Assembly: GCA_052148155.1 (NCBI GenBank)
Contig: JBKQIY010000017.1
Span: forward strand, 54,638-118,637
Length of the DNA: 64,000 nt
Reading direction: 5' to 3'
Source of the DNA: JBBQER01 sp052148155
Lineage (GTDB): Bacteria; Actinomycetota; Acidimicrobiia; IMCC26256; PALSA-610
Positions within the stretch are counted from its first letter, which is position 1, and every line of letters begins with the position of its first letter. This document shows positions 16,853 through 24,734 of the stretch, one piece after another. The notes beneath the pieces were generated by a model. The model did no database searches. It saw nothing but the letters and a program-made list of their open reading frames with translations, and was not told the origin of the DNA. Both the position numbers and the translations under genes were made by a program.

Positions 16853-18769
16853 TTACTTGTAGGAGCGGGTCGACGGATGGGCGTACTCGAACTCGAGCGG
16901 CTCCTTGTGGAGCTCGGGATCGGTCCCGACTCCGGTGAACGCCCAGGCCGCGACATAGCTGAAGTGCTCGTCGTCGCGGAGCGCTTCGCCTTCTTCGGTC
17001 TGGTACTCCTCACGGAAGTGGCCGCCGCAGCTTTCGTTGCGGTGAAGGGCATCCCGCACCATGAGTTCGCCGAATTCGAGGAAGTCGGCCACTCGGCCGG
17101 CCTTCTCGAGAGCCTGGTTACGGGTTTCGTTCTCGCCGAGCACGCGTACGTTCTTCCAGAACTCGTCGCGGATCGCGGGGATCTCCGACAGTGCCTTGCT
17201 GAGGCTCTGCTCGGTGCGTGCCATGCCGCAGTTGTCCCACAGCACCTTGCCGAGCTCGCGGTGGATGTCGTCGACGGTGCGATTGCCGTTGACCGACAGC
17301 AGTTTGTGCACCTGCTCGTCGACCGCGCGCTCCGATGCTTTGAACGCGGGATCGTCGACCGGCACCGTGGGTTCGCCGAGCAGGGGGGCCAGGTAGCCGC
17401 CGATCGTGTAGGGCAGCACGAAGTATCCGTCGGCGAGTCCTTGCATGAGCGCAGAGGCGCCGAGACGGTTGGCGCCCTGGTCGGCGAAGTTCGCTTCTCC
17501 GAGCACGAACAGGCCGGGCACGTTGCTCATCAGGTCGTAGTCGACCCACAGCCCGCCCATCGTGTAGTGCACTGCGGGATAGATGCGCATGGGCACGACA
17601 TAGGGGTTCTCGTCGGTGATGCGCTCGTACATCTCGAAGAGGTTGCTGTAGCGCTCCTCGATGACGTCCTTGCCGAGCCGTTCGATCGCGTTCGCGAAGT
17701 CGAGGTACGCGCCGTTCTTGAGTGGTCCGACGCCGCGGCCAGCGTCGACCTCACGTTTGATCGCTCGGGATGCGACATCACGGGCGACGAGGTTGCCGAA
17801 CGAGGGGTAACGGCGCTCGAGCATGTAGTCGCGGTCGGACTCTGGAATCGTGTCGGGTGAGCGGGAGTCGTCGATCTGGGCGGGTACCCAGATGCGGCCG
17901 TCGTTGCGCAACGACTCCGACATCAGCGTCAGCTTCGATTGGAAGTCGTCGCTGGCGGGAATGCAGGTGGGGTGAATCTGGGTGTAGCACGGGTTGGCGA
18001 AGTACGCGCCGCGCTTTGACGCCCGCCACGCCGCCGTGACGTTTGAGTTCTTCGCGTTGGTTGACAGGTAAAAGACGTTGCCGTAGCCGCCGGAGGCGAG
18101 CACGACGGCGTGACCCGACATCGAGAACACGTCGCCGGTCTCGAGGTCGCGGCACACAATTCCCGCGGCTCGTCCGTCTTTGACGACGAGATCGAGCATC
18201 TCGACCCGCGGGTACAACGTCACGTTCCCGGCGTGTACCTGACGCATGAGCGCCTGGTAGGCGCCGAGCAGGAGCTGCTGTCCGGTCTGGCCCCGGGCGT
18301 AGAACGTGCGCGATACCTGGGCACCGCCGAAGCTGCGGTTGTCGAGGAGGCCGCCGTATTCACGGGCGAAGGGCACGCCCTGGGCGACGCACTGGTCGAT
18401 GATGTCGACCGACACTTGGGCGAGGCGGTAGACGTTCGCCTCGCGCGAGCGGTAGTCGCCGCCCTTCATCGTGTCGTAAAAGAGGCGGTAGATGCTGTCG
18501 CCGTCGTTCGGATAGTTCTTCGCGGCGTTGATGCCGCCTTGCGCGGCGATCGAGTGCGCGCGCCGGGGCGAGTCGTGGAAGGTGATGACCTTCACCCGAT
18601 AGCCGAGTTCCCCCAGGCTCGCCGCGGCGGAAGCTCCCGCCAATCCGGTCCCGACCACGACGACCTCGAAGCGACGCTTGTTCGCGGGGTTGACGAGCTT
18701 GATCTCGAACTTGTGGTTGTCCCATTTCTGTTCGAGCGGACCGGACGGAATCTTGGAGTCGAGCGGCAT
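16853..18769 (-). CDS. sdhA: Succinate dehydrogenase/fumarate reductase flavoprotein subunit
   Basis: This catalytic subunit oxidises succinate to fumarate with covalently bound FAD. The dinucleotide loop VVVGTGLAGASAA lies at about residues 37-49, and RRAHSIAAQGGINAA holds the His that links FAD. VVLASGGYGNVF, HPTCIP and HYTMGGLWVD are substrate- and FAD-site blocks, and GLFVLGEANFADQGANRLG is the conserved C-terminal FAD segment. The 638-aa length fits the Bacillus/Bacteroidetes-like type B enzyme. The ATG at 18769 is 8 bp after the sdhC stop, in a tight operon. Confidence 0.95.
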   Translation of the reverse strand: MPLDSKIPSGPLEQKWDNHKFEIKLVNPANKRRFEVVVVGTGLAGASAAASLGELGYRVKVITFHDSPRRAHSIAAQGGINAAKNYPNDGDSIYRLFYDTMKGGDYRSREANVYRLAQVSVDIIDQCVAQGVPFAREYGGLLDNRSFGGAQVSRTFYARGQTGQQLLLGAYQALMRQVHAGNVTLYPRVEMLDLVVKDGRAAGIVCRDLETGDVFSMSGHAVVLASGGYGNVFYLSTNAKNSNVTAAWRASKRGAYFANPCYTQIHPTCIPASDDFQSKLTLMSESLRNDGRIWVPAQIDDSRSPDTIPESDRDYMLERRYPSFGNLVARDVASRAIKREVDAGRGVGPLKNGAYLDFANAIERLGKDVIEERYSNLFEMYERITDENPYVVPMRIYPAVHYTMGGLWVDYDLMSNVPGLFVLGEANFADQGANRLGASALMQGLADGYFVLPYTIGGYLAPLLGEPTVPVDDPAFKASERAVDEQVHKLLSVNGNRTVDDIHRELGKVLWDNCGMARTEQSLSKALSEIPAIRDEFWKNVRVLGENETRNQALEKAGRVADFLEFGELMVRDALHRNESCGGHFREEYQTEEGEALRDDEHFSYVAAWAFTGVGTDPELHKEPLEFEYAHPSTRSYK

Positions 18770-18777
18770 TGGTCGCC

Positions 18778-19617
18778 TCAGTTGGTCGTGCTCGAGGACG
18801 GGCAAGGCCCGGTGGGCGGCTTCGTTCCGGGACATTTCAGGTCCACCGCGTGGAGTTGCACCGCGATCGGGAAGCTGCAGTTGCCGATCAGGATCAGCGC
18901 AGCGAACCCCTGCGCGAAGCGTCGGCGCAACGTGTTGTACCGAGGGTTGGTGATGCCCATGCTCTGGAACATCGACCACACGCCGTGGTACAGGTGGAGC
19001 GCGAGCGCCATATTTGCGAACACGTACACAGCCGCGACAGCCGGCCGGCGGAAGCTGTAGATCACGTTGTTGTACGGATCGCCGCGCAGGAAGTGCGGGT
19101 TGGCGTTGCCCCAGGTGAGATCCATGAGATGGAAGATGAGAAACGCCAAGATGATGATGCCAGTCCAGCGCATCGTGCGTGAGGCGTAGTCGGCGGCGAC
19201 GTAGTCACGCTTCGACTGGTATCGCGACGCCGCGGGGCGGGCTTTGCGGTTGATGCGCGTCAGGCCGATCGCGGAGTGGATGTGAAACACGAACGCGAAG
19301 ATGAGGACCACCCGGATCGTCCACAACAAGACCGTGCGCGGCAGGAGATGGCCGGGCATGTCGCGTAGCGCCTCGCCGTAGAGGTTGATCTCGTCCTTGG
19401 ACAGGTAGAGCTTCAGGTTCCCGATCATGTGAGCGAGGATGAAGCCCAGGAGAATGACGCCGGTGACGGCCATCACCCACTTCTTGCCGACTGCACTGCG
19501 GTAGAAACGCACGATCAGCGGACCCGACGAGCGTCTCGGACGGATCGGGACGAGGTCCGGCTTGCGGCCGGGCGGGTTCGACCCGGCGCTGGTCGGTGGG
19601 GTCGTCGTGGTTGCCAT
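18778..19617 (-). CDS. sdhC: Succinate dehydrogenase cytochrome b subunit (type B, single polypeptide)
   Basis: This 279-aa membrane anchor is a single five-helix cytochrome b, as in type B succinate:quinone reductases. Hydrophobic helices lie near residues 44-64, 90-115, 148-170, 190-215 and 235-255. Histidines within or next to them (LAHMIGN, HIHSAIG, IFHLMD, ALHLYHGVW) are the probable axial ligands of two b hemes. The N-terminus is cytoplasmic, Pro/Arg-rich and low in complexity. I start at ATG 19617; a TTG at 19629 is possible. It is the first gene of the leftward sdhCAB operon and is divergent from the serine hydrolase gene. Confidence 0.9.
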   Translation of the reverse strand: MATTTTPPTSAGSNPPGRKPDLVPIRPRRSSGPLIVRFYRSAVGKKWVMAVTGVILLGFILAHMIGNLKLYLSKDEINLYGEALRDMPGHLLPRTVLLWTIRVVLIFAFVFHIHSAIGLTRINRKARPAASRYQSKRDYVAADYASRTMRWTGIIILAFLIFHLMDLTWGNANPHFLRGDPYNNVIYSFRRPAVAAVYVFANMALALHLYHGVWSMFQSMGITNPRYNTLRRRFAQGFAALILIGNCSFPIAVQLHAVDLKCPGTKPPTGPCPSSSTTN

Positions 19618-19713
19618 CGTCGTCCCCAACCCTTCTGCACCGGTCTCGTGAGCTTGTGAATCCGGACTCTAGGCTCCGTCCTCGAACGCTCGGCGAATCG
19701 TGAGGGAGTTCAC

Positions 19714-20826
19714 ATGCGTGCGCTCGATGCGCTCCAACAGGGCATCGTGGACGGGACCCACCTCGGGGCCCAGTTGTACGTTTCGCACGCCGGTGAGGTG
19801 ATCGCGGACCTCGCGGTCGGGCATGCCCGGGACGGCGTCGAGATGACGACCGACTCGATGATGACATGGTTCTCGATGACGAAGGCCGTGACCTCGGTCG
19901 CGGTCGCGCAGCAGTGGGAACGGGGCGCGTTCGACGTCGACGACCCGGTCGTGCGTTACCTCCCCGAGTTCGGCGCACACGGAAAGGATCGGGTCACGAT
20001 CCGCCATCTGCTCACCCATACCGCCGGGATCCCGAATGCCGACGGCATCCTCGACGGGACGCCGTGGCGCGAGTCGCGGGCGCAGAACCTCGCGCGCATC
20101 TACGCGGCGCCGCTCCAGTACGAGCCGGGCACGCGCGCCGGCTACCACGCGGCGGCAGGCATGAGCGTGCTCGGTGAGATCGTCGCTCGCGTCAGCGGCG
20201 TGCGCTACGAGCAATACGTACGCGACGAGATTTTCGGGCCGCTGGGCATGGACGACTGCTGGGTCGGGATGCCCGCCGATCGGTACGAAGCCTACGGCGA
20301 CCGGATCGGGTTCATGCATGTGACCGCGACCGGCAAGGCGGAACGCGTGCGAGGAGTCGACTCTGCACGCGTCACGACCGAACCGATGCCGGGCGCGAAC
20401 GGACGCGGTCCGATGAACCAGCTCGGGCGGCTCTACGACATGTTGCTGGGCCACGGGACGCGTGGCGGAGTGCGACTGCTTTCGCCGGTGACGGTCGCGG
20501 CGATCTCGGCGCGGCATCGCACCGAAATGGTCGACGAGACGTTCGGTGTCGTGATGGACTGGGGCCTCGGTCTGGTCGTCGACTCGTACGCGACGGGCCG
20601 ATACTCGTCGCGGCGAGCCTTCGGGCACGGAGGCCACCAGTCGTCGGTCGCGTTCTGCGATCCGGTACACGACCTCGTCGTTGCCGTGGTGTGCAACGGG
20701 ATGCCGGGTCGCGACCGCCATAGTGCGCGACTCGACGCGATCGCCAGCGCCGTGTACGTCGATGCCGGCATCGCTCGTGCCGGTGATCCAGGGCGGAACA
20801 AGCCGTTCCCGACCGCCGGGTTGTAG
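19714..20826 (+). CDS. Serine hydrolase, beta-lactamase/class C esterase family
   Basis: The 370-aa protein has the penicillin-binding fold used by class C beta-lactamases, DD-peptidases and EstB-type esterases. The nucleophile motif S-x-x-K is SMTK at residues 54-57, in the usual context MMTWFSMTKAVTSVAVAQ. The tyrosine motif is in RAGYHAAAGMSVLGEIV (YxA in place of YxN), and a third motif FGHGGHQSS replaces KTG, which is typical of esterases of this group. There is no signal peptide, so it is probably cytoplasmic. The natural substrate is unknown. It is followed after 103 bp by the AAA ATPase on the same strand. Confidence 0.88.
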   Translation: MRALDALQQGIVDGTHLGAQLYVSHAGEVIADLAVGHARDGVEMTTDSMMTWFSMTKAVTSVAVAQQWERGAFDVDDPVVRYLPEFGAHGKDRVTIRHLLTHTAGIPNADGILDGTPWRESRAQNLARIYAAPLQYEPGTRAGYHAAAGMSVLGEIVARVSGVRYEQYVRDEIFGPLGMDDCWVGMPADRYEAYGDRIGFMHVTATGKAERVRGVDSARVTTEPMPGANGRGPMNQLGRLYDMLLGHGTRGGVRLLSPVTVAAISARHRTEMVDETFGVVMDWGLGLVVDSYATGRYSSRRAFGHGGHQSSVAFCDPVHDLVVAVVCNGMPGRDRHSARLDAIASAVYVDAGIARAGDPGRNKPFPTAGL

Positions 20827-20929
20827 CACGAGGGGCCGTGGCGCGTGTGCGCCTGCCGATGGCGCATACCAGCTCGGAAACTTGGGCCCTACACTCGCCG
20901 CGACTCGGCCGCATCATGCAAGGAGTGCC

Positions 20930-22330
20930 ATGTCCCGTCCTGACACGCTCGGAGAGCTCCGCGCCAGCGGTTGGGTGTCGCAACCGATCAAGGATGAGCT
21001 GCGCGCCAACGCGGTCCGTGTGCTCGCCGACGGCGACCCGCTCGTTGCGGGCGTCATCGGCTACGACGACACCGTCATCCCGCAGCTGGCCAATGCGCTG
21101 CTCGCAGGCCACGACATCGTGTTCCTCGGCGAGCGCGGCCAGGCCAAGACCCGCATCATGCGCGCGCTCGTCGGCCTCCTCGACGAGTGGATGCCGATCA
21201 TCGCCGGAAGTGAGATCAACGACGATCCGTTCCACCCGGTGTCGTCGTACGCGCGCCACCTCGTCGAAGAGCGAGGCGAAGAGACGCCCATCGACTGGGT
21301 GCATCGAGATCGCCGTTTCGGCGAGAAGCTCGCCACGCCTGATACCTCGATCGCCGACTTGATCGGCGAGGTCGACCCGATCAAGGTCGCCGAAGGTCGG
21401 TACCTCTCCGACGAGCTCACCATCCACTACGGGCTCGTGCCGCGCACGAACCGCGGCATCTTCGCGATCAACGAGCTGCCCGATCTCGCCGAGCGAATTC
21501 AGGTCGGTCTGCTCAACGTGCTCGAAGAGCGCGACGTGCAGATCCGCGGTTACAAGATTCGGCTCCCGCTCGACGTGCTGCTGGTTGCATCGGCCAATCC
21601 CGAGGACTACACGAACCGCGGCCGCATCATCACGCCGCTCAAAGACCGGTTCGGGTCGCAGATCCGGACGCATTACCCGCTCGAAACCGAGCTGGAGGTC
21701 GCGATCATCCACCAAGAGGTCCGGCCCCTCGTCGCCGAGCAGTTGCAGGTGACGGTTCCCGAGTTCATGACCGAGATCGTCGCCGAGATCAGCCAGCACG
21801 CCCGCCAGTCGCCGCACGTGAATCAGCGTTCCGGGGTGTCGGCGCGGCTGTCGATCGCGAACTACGAAACCCTCGTCGCCAACGCCGCCCGACGCGCGCT
21901 CGCCAACCACGAACGCGAGGTTGTTCCCCGCGTGTCGGACCTCGACGCGTTGGCCGCGTCGACATCAGGCAAGGTCGAGATCGAGATGCTCGACGACGGT
22001 CGTGACTCGCAGGTGCTCGACCGGATCATCAAGAGTGCGGTGCTCGACGTATTCCGCGCGAGGGTGAAGCCCGAAATGCTCGGGACCGTCGTCGCCTCGT
22101 TCGAGGACGGCTCCGTGGTACACACGGGCGAGGACGTGCCTGCGGCGGACTATTACAAGCTCGTCGATCAGATCGAGGGGCTCAAGCCGGTGCTGGCAAA
22201 CCTGGGCATCGGCGAGTCGCCGGCGGCGTGCGCGTCGGGCATCGAGTTCGTGCTCGAGGGCCTCCACTTGACCAAACGGCTGAACAAGGACGCACTGGCA
22301 GGTCGGGCGACCTACCGCGCCCGGGGATAG
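20930..22330 (+). CDS. MoxR/ChlI-like AAA+ ATPase
   Basis: The 466-aa ATPase resembles magnesium-chelatase subunit ChlI and MoxR proteins. Walker A is GERGQAKT (residues 67-74), Walker B is in GIFAINELPDL, and sensor-like SANPEDYTNRGRIITPLKDRFGS follows. Such ATPases usually act with a von Willebrand A protein to insert metals or remodel complexes. The matching VWA protein is encoded 2.4 kb downstream, after an inserted MFS/MerR pair. AAGGAG (from 20920) precedes ATG 20930 with good spacing. Despite the ChlI likeness no bacteriochlorophyll gene is present, so a cobalt or magnesium chelatase role is not supported. Confidence 0.88.
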   Translation: MSRPDTLGELRASGWVSQPIKDELRANAVRVLADGDPLVAGVIGYDDTVIPQLANALLAGHDIVFLGERGQAKTRIMRALVGLLDEWMPIIAGSEINDDPFHPVSSYARHLVEERGEETPIDWVHRDRRFGEKLATPDTSIADLIGEVDPIKVAEGRYLSDELTIHYGLVPRTNRGIFAINELPDLAERIQVGLLNVLEERDVQIRGYKIRLPLDVLLVASANPEDYTNRGRIITPLKDRFGSQIRTHYPLETELEVAIIHQEVRPLVAEQLQVTVPEFMTEIVAEISQHARQSPHVNQRSGVSARLSIANYETLVANAARRALANHEREVVPRVSDLDALAASTSGKVEIEMLDDGRDSQVLDRIIKSAVLDVFRARVKPEMLGTVVASFEDGSVVHTGEDVPAADYYKLVDQIEGLKPVLANLGIGESPAACASGIEFVLEGLHLTKRLNKDALAGRATYRARG

Positions 22331-22419
22331 GCCCCGCCCCGGCCCGCGTGGCGGTTCGCGGGGATTCGGTCGGACTCGTCGCCCGAGCGGCGGCGCCCGG
22401 TCCGGTCGCATCCCGCCGC

Positions 22420-22441
22420 TATACTTGACGTTGACGTAAAG
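22420..22441 (+). promoter_or_regulatory. Promoter -10 and MerR-type palindromic operator
   Basis: A TATACT box (22420-22425) overlaps an 18-bp imperfect palindrome CTTGACGTTGACGTAAAG (22424-22441). The CTTkACGT-nn-ACGTmAAG form is the type of site bound by MerR-family regulators of the LiuR kind. It lies 30 bp before the MFS gene, whose operon ends in a MerR gene, so autoregulation is the simplest reading. Confidence 0.65.
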
Positions 22442-22471
22442 AATAAGGTCACGCAAGAACGGGAGCACCGA

Positions 22472-24244
22472 GTGCCTGCTCTGTCGCGTCCTGCGCCCCC
22501 AGCCGACGGGCAAACGTCGGACCGTTACCGGTGGATCGTGCTCTCGAACACGACCCTCGGCGTGTTCATGGCCGCGCTCGATTCGTCGATCGTGCTGATC
22601 TCGTTGCCGGCGATCTTTCGCGGCATCCGTCTCGACCCGTTGCAACCGGCCAACGTCGGCTACCTGCTGTGGATGCTGATGGGCTATCTCGTCGTCACCG
22701 CGGTGCTGGTCGTGACGTTCGGCCGGCTCGGCGACATCTTCGGGCGGGTCCGCATGTACAACGCCGGCTTCGCGGTGTTCAGCGGCGCGTCGCTCGCGCT
22801 GTCGTTGTGTCCGTACACCGGTTCGAGTGGCGCGCTCTGGCTGATCGCATGGCGGGTCGTGCAGGGAATCGGCGGCGCGCTGCTCACCGCGAACTCGGCC
22901 GCGATCCTCACCGACGCGTTCCCGGCGGCGCAGCGAGGTTTCGCGATCGGTGTGAGCGTCATCGCTGGGATGGCCGGCGCGTTCATCGGTCTGGTGGCCG
23001 GCGGGTTGCTGGCCGACGTGGACTGGCGTGCGGTGTTCTGGATCAACGTGCCGATCGGTGTGTTCGGAACCGTGTGGGCGTACCTCAAGCTGCGTGAGTT
23101 GGGAACGAAGAAGGCTGCTCGTATCGACTGGTGGGGCAACGCAACGTTCGGTGTCGGTCTCGTGATGATCCTCGTCGGGCTCACGTACGGTCTCATTCCC
23201 CATGGTGGCCACACCATGGGCTGGACAGGGCCGTGGGTGCTGTTCGAACTGATCGGCGGCGCCTCGTTGCTCGTCGCGTTCGCGTTGATCGAACGGCGGG
23301 TCAAGGATCCGATGTTCGACCTTGACCTTTTCGCCATTCGCGCGTTCTCGATGGGCAACCTCGCGAGCTTCCTGTCGTCGATCGGGCGTGGCGGGCTGCA
23401 GTTCATCCTCATCATCTGGTTGCAGGGCATCTGGTTGCCGCTGCACGGCTACAGCTTTGAGCGCACGCCGTTGTGGGCGGGGATCTATATGCTTCCGCTC
23501 ACGGGCGGCTTTCTGATCGCCGGTCCGCTCGCCGGTTGGCTGTCCGATCGGTACGGCGCCCGCCCGTTCGCGACAGGGGGCATGTTGGTCGCCGCGACGA
23601 GCTTTGGGCTGTTGATGCTGCTTCCTGCCAACTTCGCGTTCCCGATCTTTGGCAGCCTCTTGCTGATGAACGGCATCGGGATGGGCCTGTTCGCCGCGCC
23701 CAACATGGCCGGCATCATGAACAGCTCTCCCGCGGACAAGCGCGGTGCCGCGTCGGGCATGCGCGCCACGTTCCAGAACAGCGGGATGGTGCTGTCGGTC
23801 GGCGTGTTCTTCTCGCTCATGATTGTCGGTCTGTCGGCCTCGTTGCCGCATTCGATGGCGACGGCGTTGCAGACCAACGGGGTCGCGGCGTTGAAGGCGC
23901 ACCAGATCTCGTCGCTGCCGACGGTCGGGAGCCTGTTCGCCGCGTTCCTCGGGTACAACCCGATGCAGAAGCTGCTGAGGAGTGCGAAGGCGGCTGGAAT
24001 CACCAACGCGCAGTTCGCACACATCACCGGGAAGTCGTTCTTCCCGCACCTCATCGCCAATCCGTTCCTCGTCGGGTTGCGTATCGCGTTCGCTGCATCG
24101 ATGGTGATGTGCCTCGTCGCGGCAATCGCGTCGTGGATGCGGGGCGCCAAGTACGTGTACGACGACAGCGGGGCCGCCGATGCGCCGGTCGAAACGGCCG
24201 CCGTCGGGGCTGCGCTCCGGGAAGGCGACGAGGTACTCGCGTGA
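22472..24244 (+). CDS. MFS multidrug-type exporter, DHA2 family (14 TM)
   Basis: This 590-aa inner-membrane proton antiporter has about 14 hydrophobic helices. The loop 2-3 motif A-like GRLGDIFGRVRMYN (about residues 85-98) and the TM5 motif C-like AGAFIGLVAGGLL mark the drug-H+ antiporter DHA2 group. A second half with GPLAGWLSDRYGARP repeats motif A. A long non-membrane loop between the last helices (residues about 465-530) is unusual in length. Start is GTG 22472, 30 bp after a palindromic operator. The stop overlaps the MerR gene start (GTGA), so the exporter and its regulator are co-translated. The substrate cannot be predicted. Confidence 0.92.
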   Translation: MPALSRPAPPADGQTSDRYRWIVLSNTTLGVFMAALDSSIVLISLPAIFRGIRLDPLQPANVGYLLWMLMGYLVVTAVLVVTFGRLGDIFGRVRMYNAGFAVFSGASLALSLCPYTGSSGALWLIAWRVVQGIGGALLTANSAAILTDAFPAAQRGFAIGVSVIAGMAGAFIGLVAGGLLADVDWRAVFWINVPIGVFGTVWAYLKLRELGTKKAARIDWWGNATFGVGLVMILVGLTYGLIPHGGHTMGWTGPWVLFELIGGASLLVAFALIERRVKDPMFDLDLFAIRAFSMGNLASFLSSIGRGGLQFILIIWLQGIWLPLHGYSFERTPLWAGIYMLPLTGGFLIAGPLAGWLSDRYGARPFATGGMLVAATSFGLLMLLPANFAFPIFGSLLLMNGIGMGLFAAPNMAGIMNSSPADKRGAASGMRATFQNSGMVLSVGVFFSLMIVGLSASLPHSMATALQTNGVAALKAHQISSLPTVGSLFAAFLGYNPMQKLLRSAKAAGITNAQFAHITGKSFFPHLIANPFLVGLRIAFAASMVMCLVAAIASWMRGAKYVYDDSGAADAPVETAAVGAALREGDEVLA

Positions 24245-24708
24245 GTGCCGATCGAGACGTTTCGCACTTTCGTATCGGCGAAGCGGCACGGCGAGCAGGA
24301 GTGACGACCCGCACGTTGCGCTACTACCAAGAAGTCGGGCTGCTCGAGCCGTCGGGCGCAACGCCTGGCGGTAACCGGTTGTATGCGGTCGGCGACGTGG
24401 AGCGTCTCCGACGGATCCTTGAGCTGCGCGACGTCATGGGATTCGACCTCGAGCGCATCCGGCTGTTCCTTCGCTCCGAGGATCGGCTGGCCGAGCTCCG
24501 CGCCGAAGCCGAGCGGGGGCCGTCGACCGCTCGCCGCGCGGAGATGGTGGCCGAGGCGTTCCAGCTGAACCACCTCATGCAGACCGAGATCGTCCAAAAG
24601 CAAGGCGTCTTGACGGGCGTGCTGGCGGAGCTGCGCGCGCGGGCCGTGCGCTACCGCGAGATTGCCGACGAGATCGGCCTGGACCTTGGCGCGGCGCGAG
24701 TGCCGTAG
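24241..24708 (+). CDS. MerR-family transcriptional regulator
   Basis: The 155-aa protein begins with the MerR winged helix: FRIGEAARRAGVTTRTLRYY followed by GLLEPS and NRLYAVGDVERL. A long C-terminal dimerisation helix follows, with a predicted coiled coil over residues 75-140. No metal-binding cysteines are present, so it is an effector-binding or ligand-free MerR and not a metal sensor. It is co-translated with the MFS exporter and probably binds the palindrome at 22424-22441. The gene starts with GTG at 24241. Confidence 0.9.
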   Translation: MSADRDVSHFRIGEAARRAGVTTRTLRYYQEVGLLEPSGATPGGNRLYAVGDVERLRRILELRDVMGFDLERIRLFLRSEDRLAELRAEAERGPSTARRAEMVAEAFQLNHLMQTEIVQKQGVLTGVLAELRARAVRYREIADEIGLDLGAARVP

Positions 24709-24734
24709 TCGAGAGTCCCGGCTACCGTGGCCCC

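Noticed and set aside
21965..24361. 798-codon open frame on the minus strand
   Set aside because: It runs antisense to the MFS exporter and the ATPase end, is full of Arg/His/Gln/Pro without domains, and exists only because of GC-rich codon bias.
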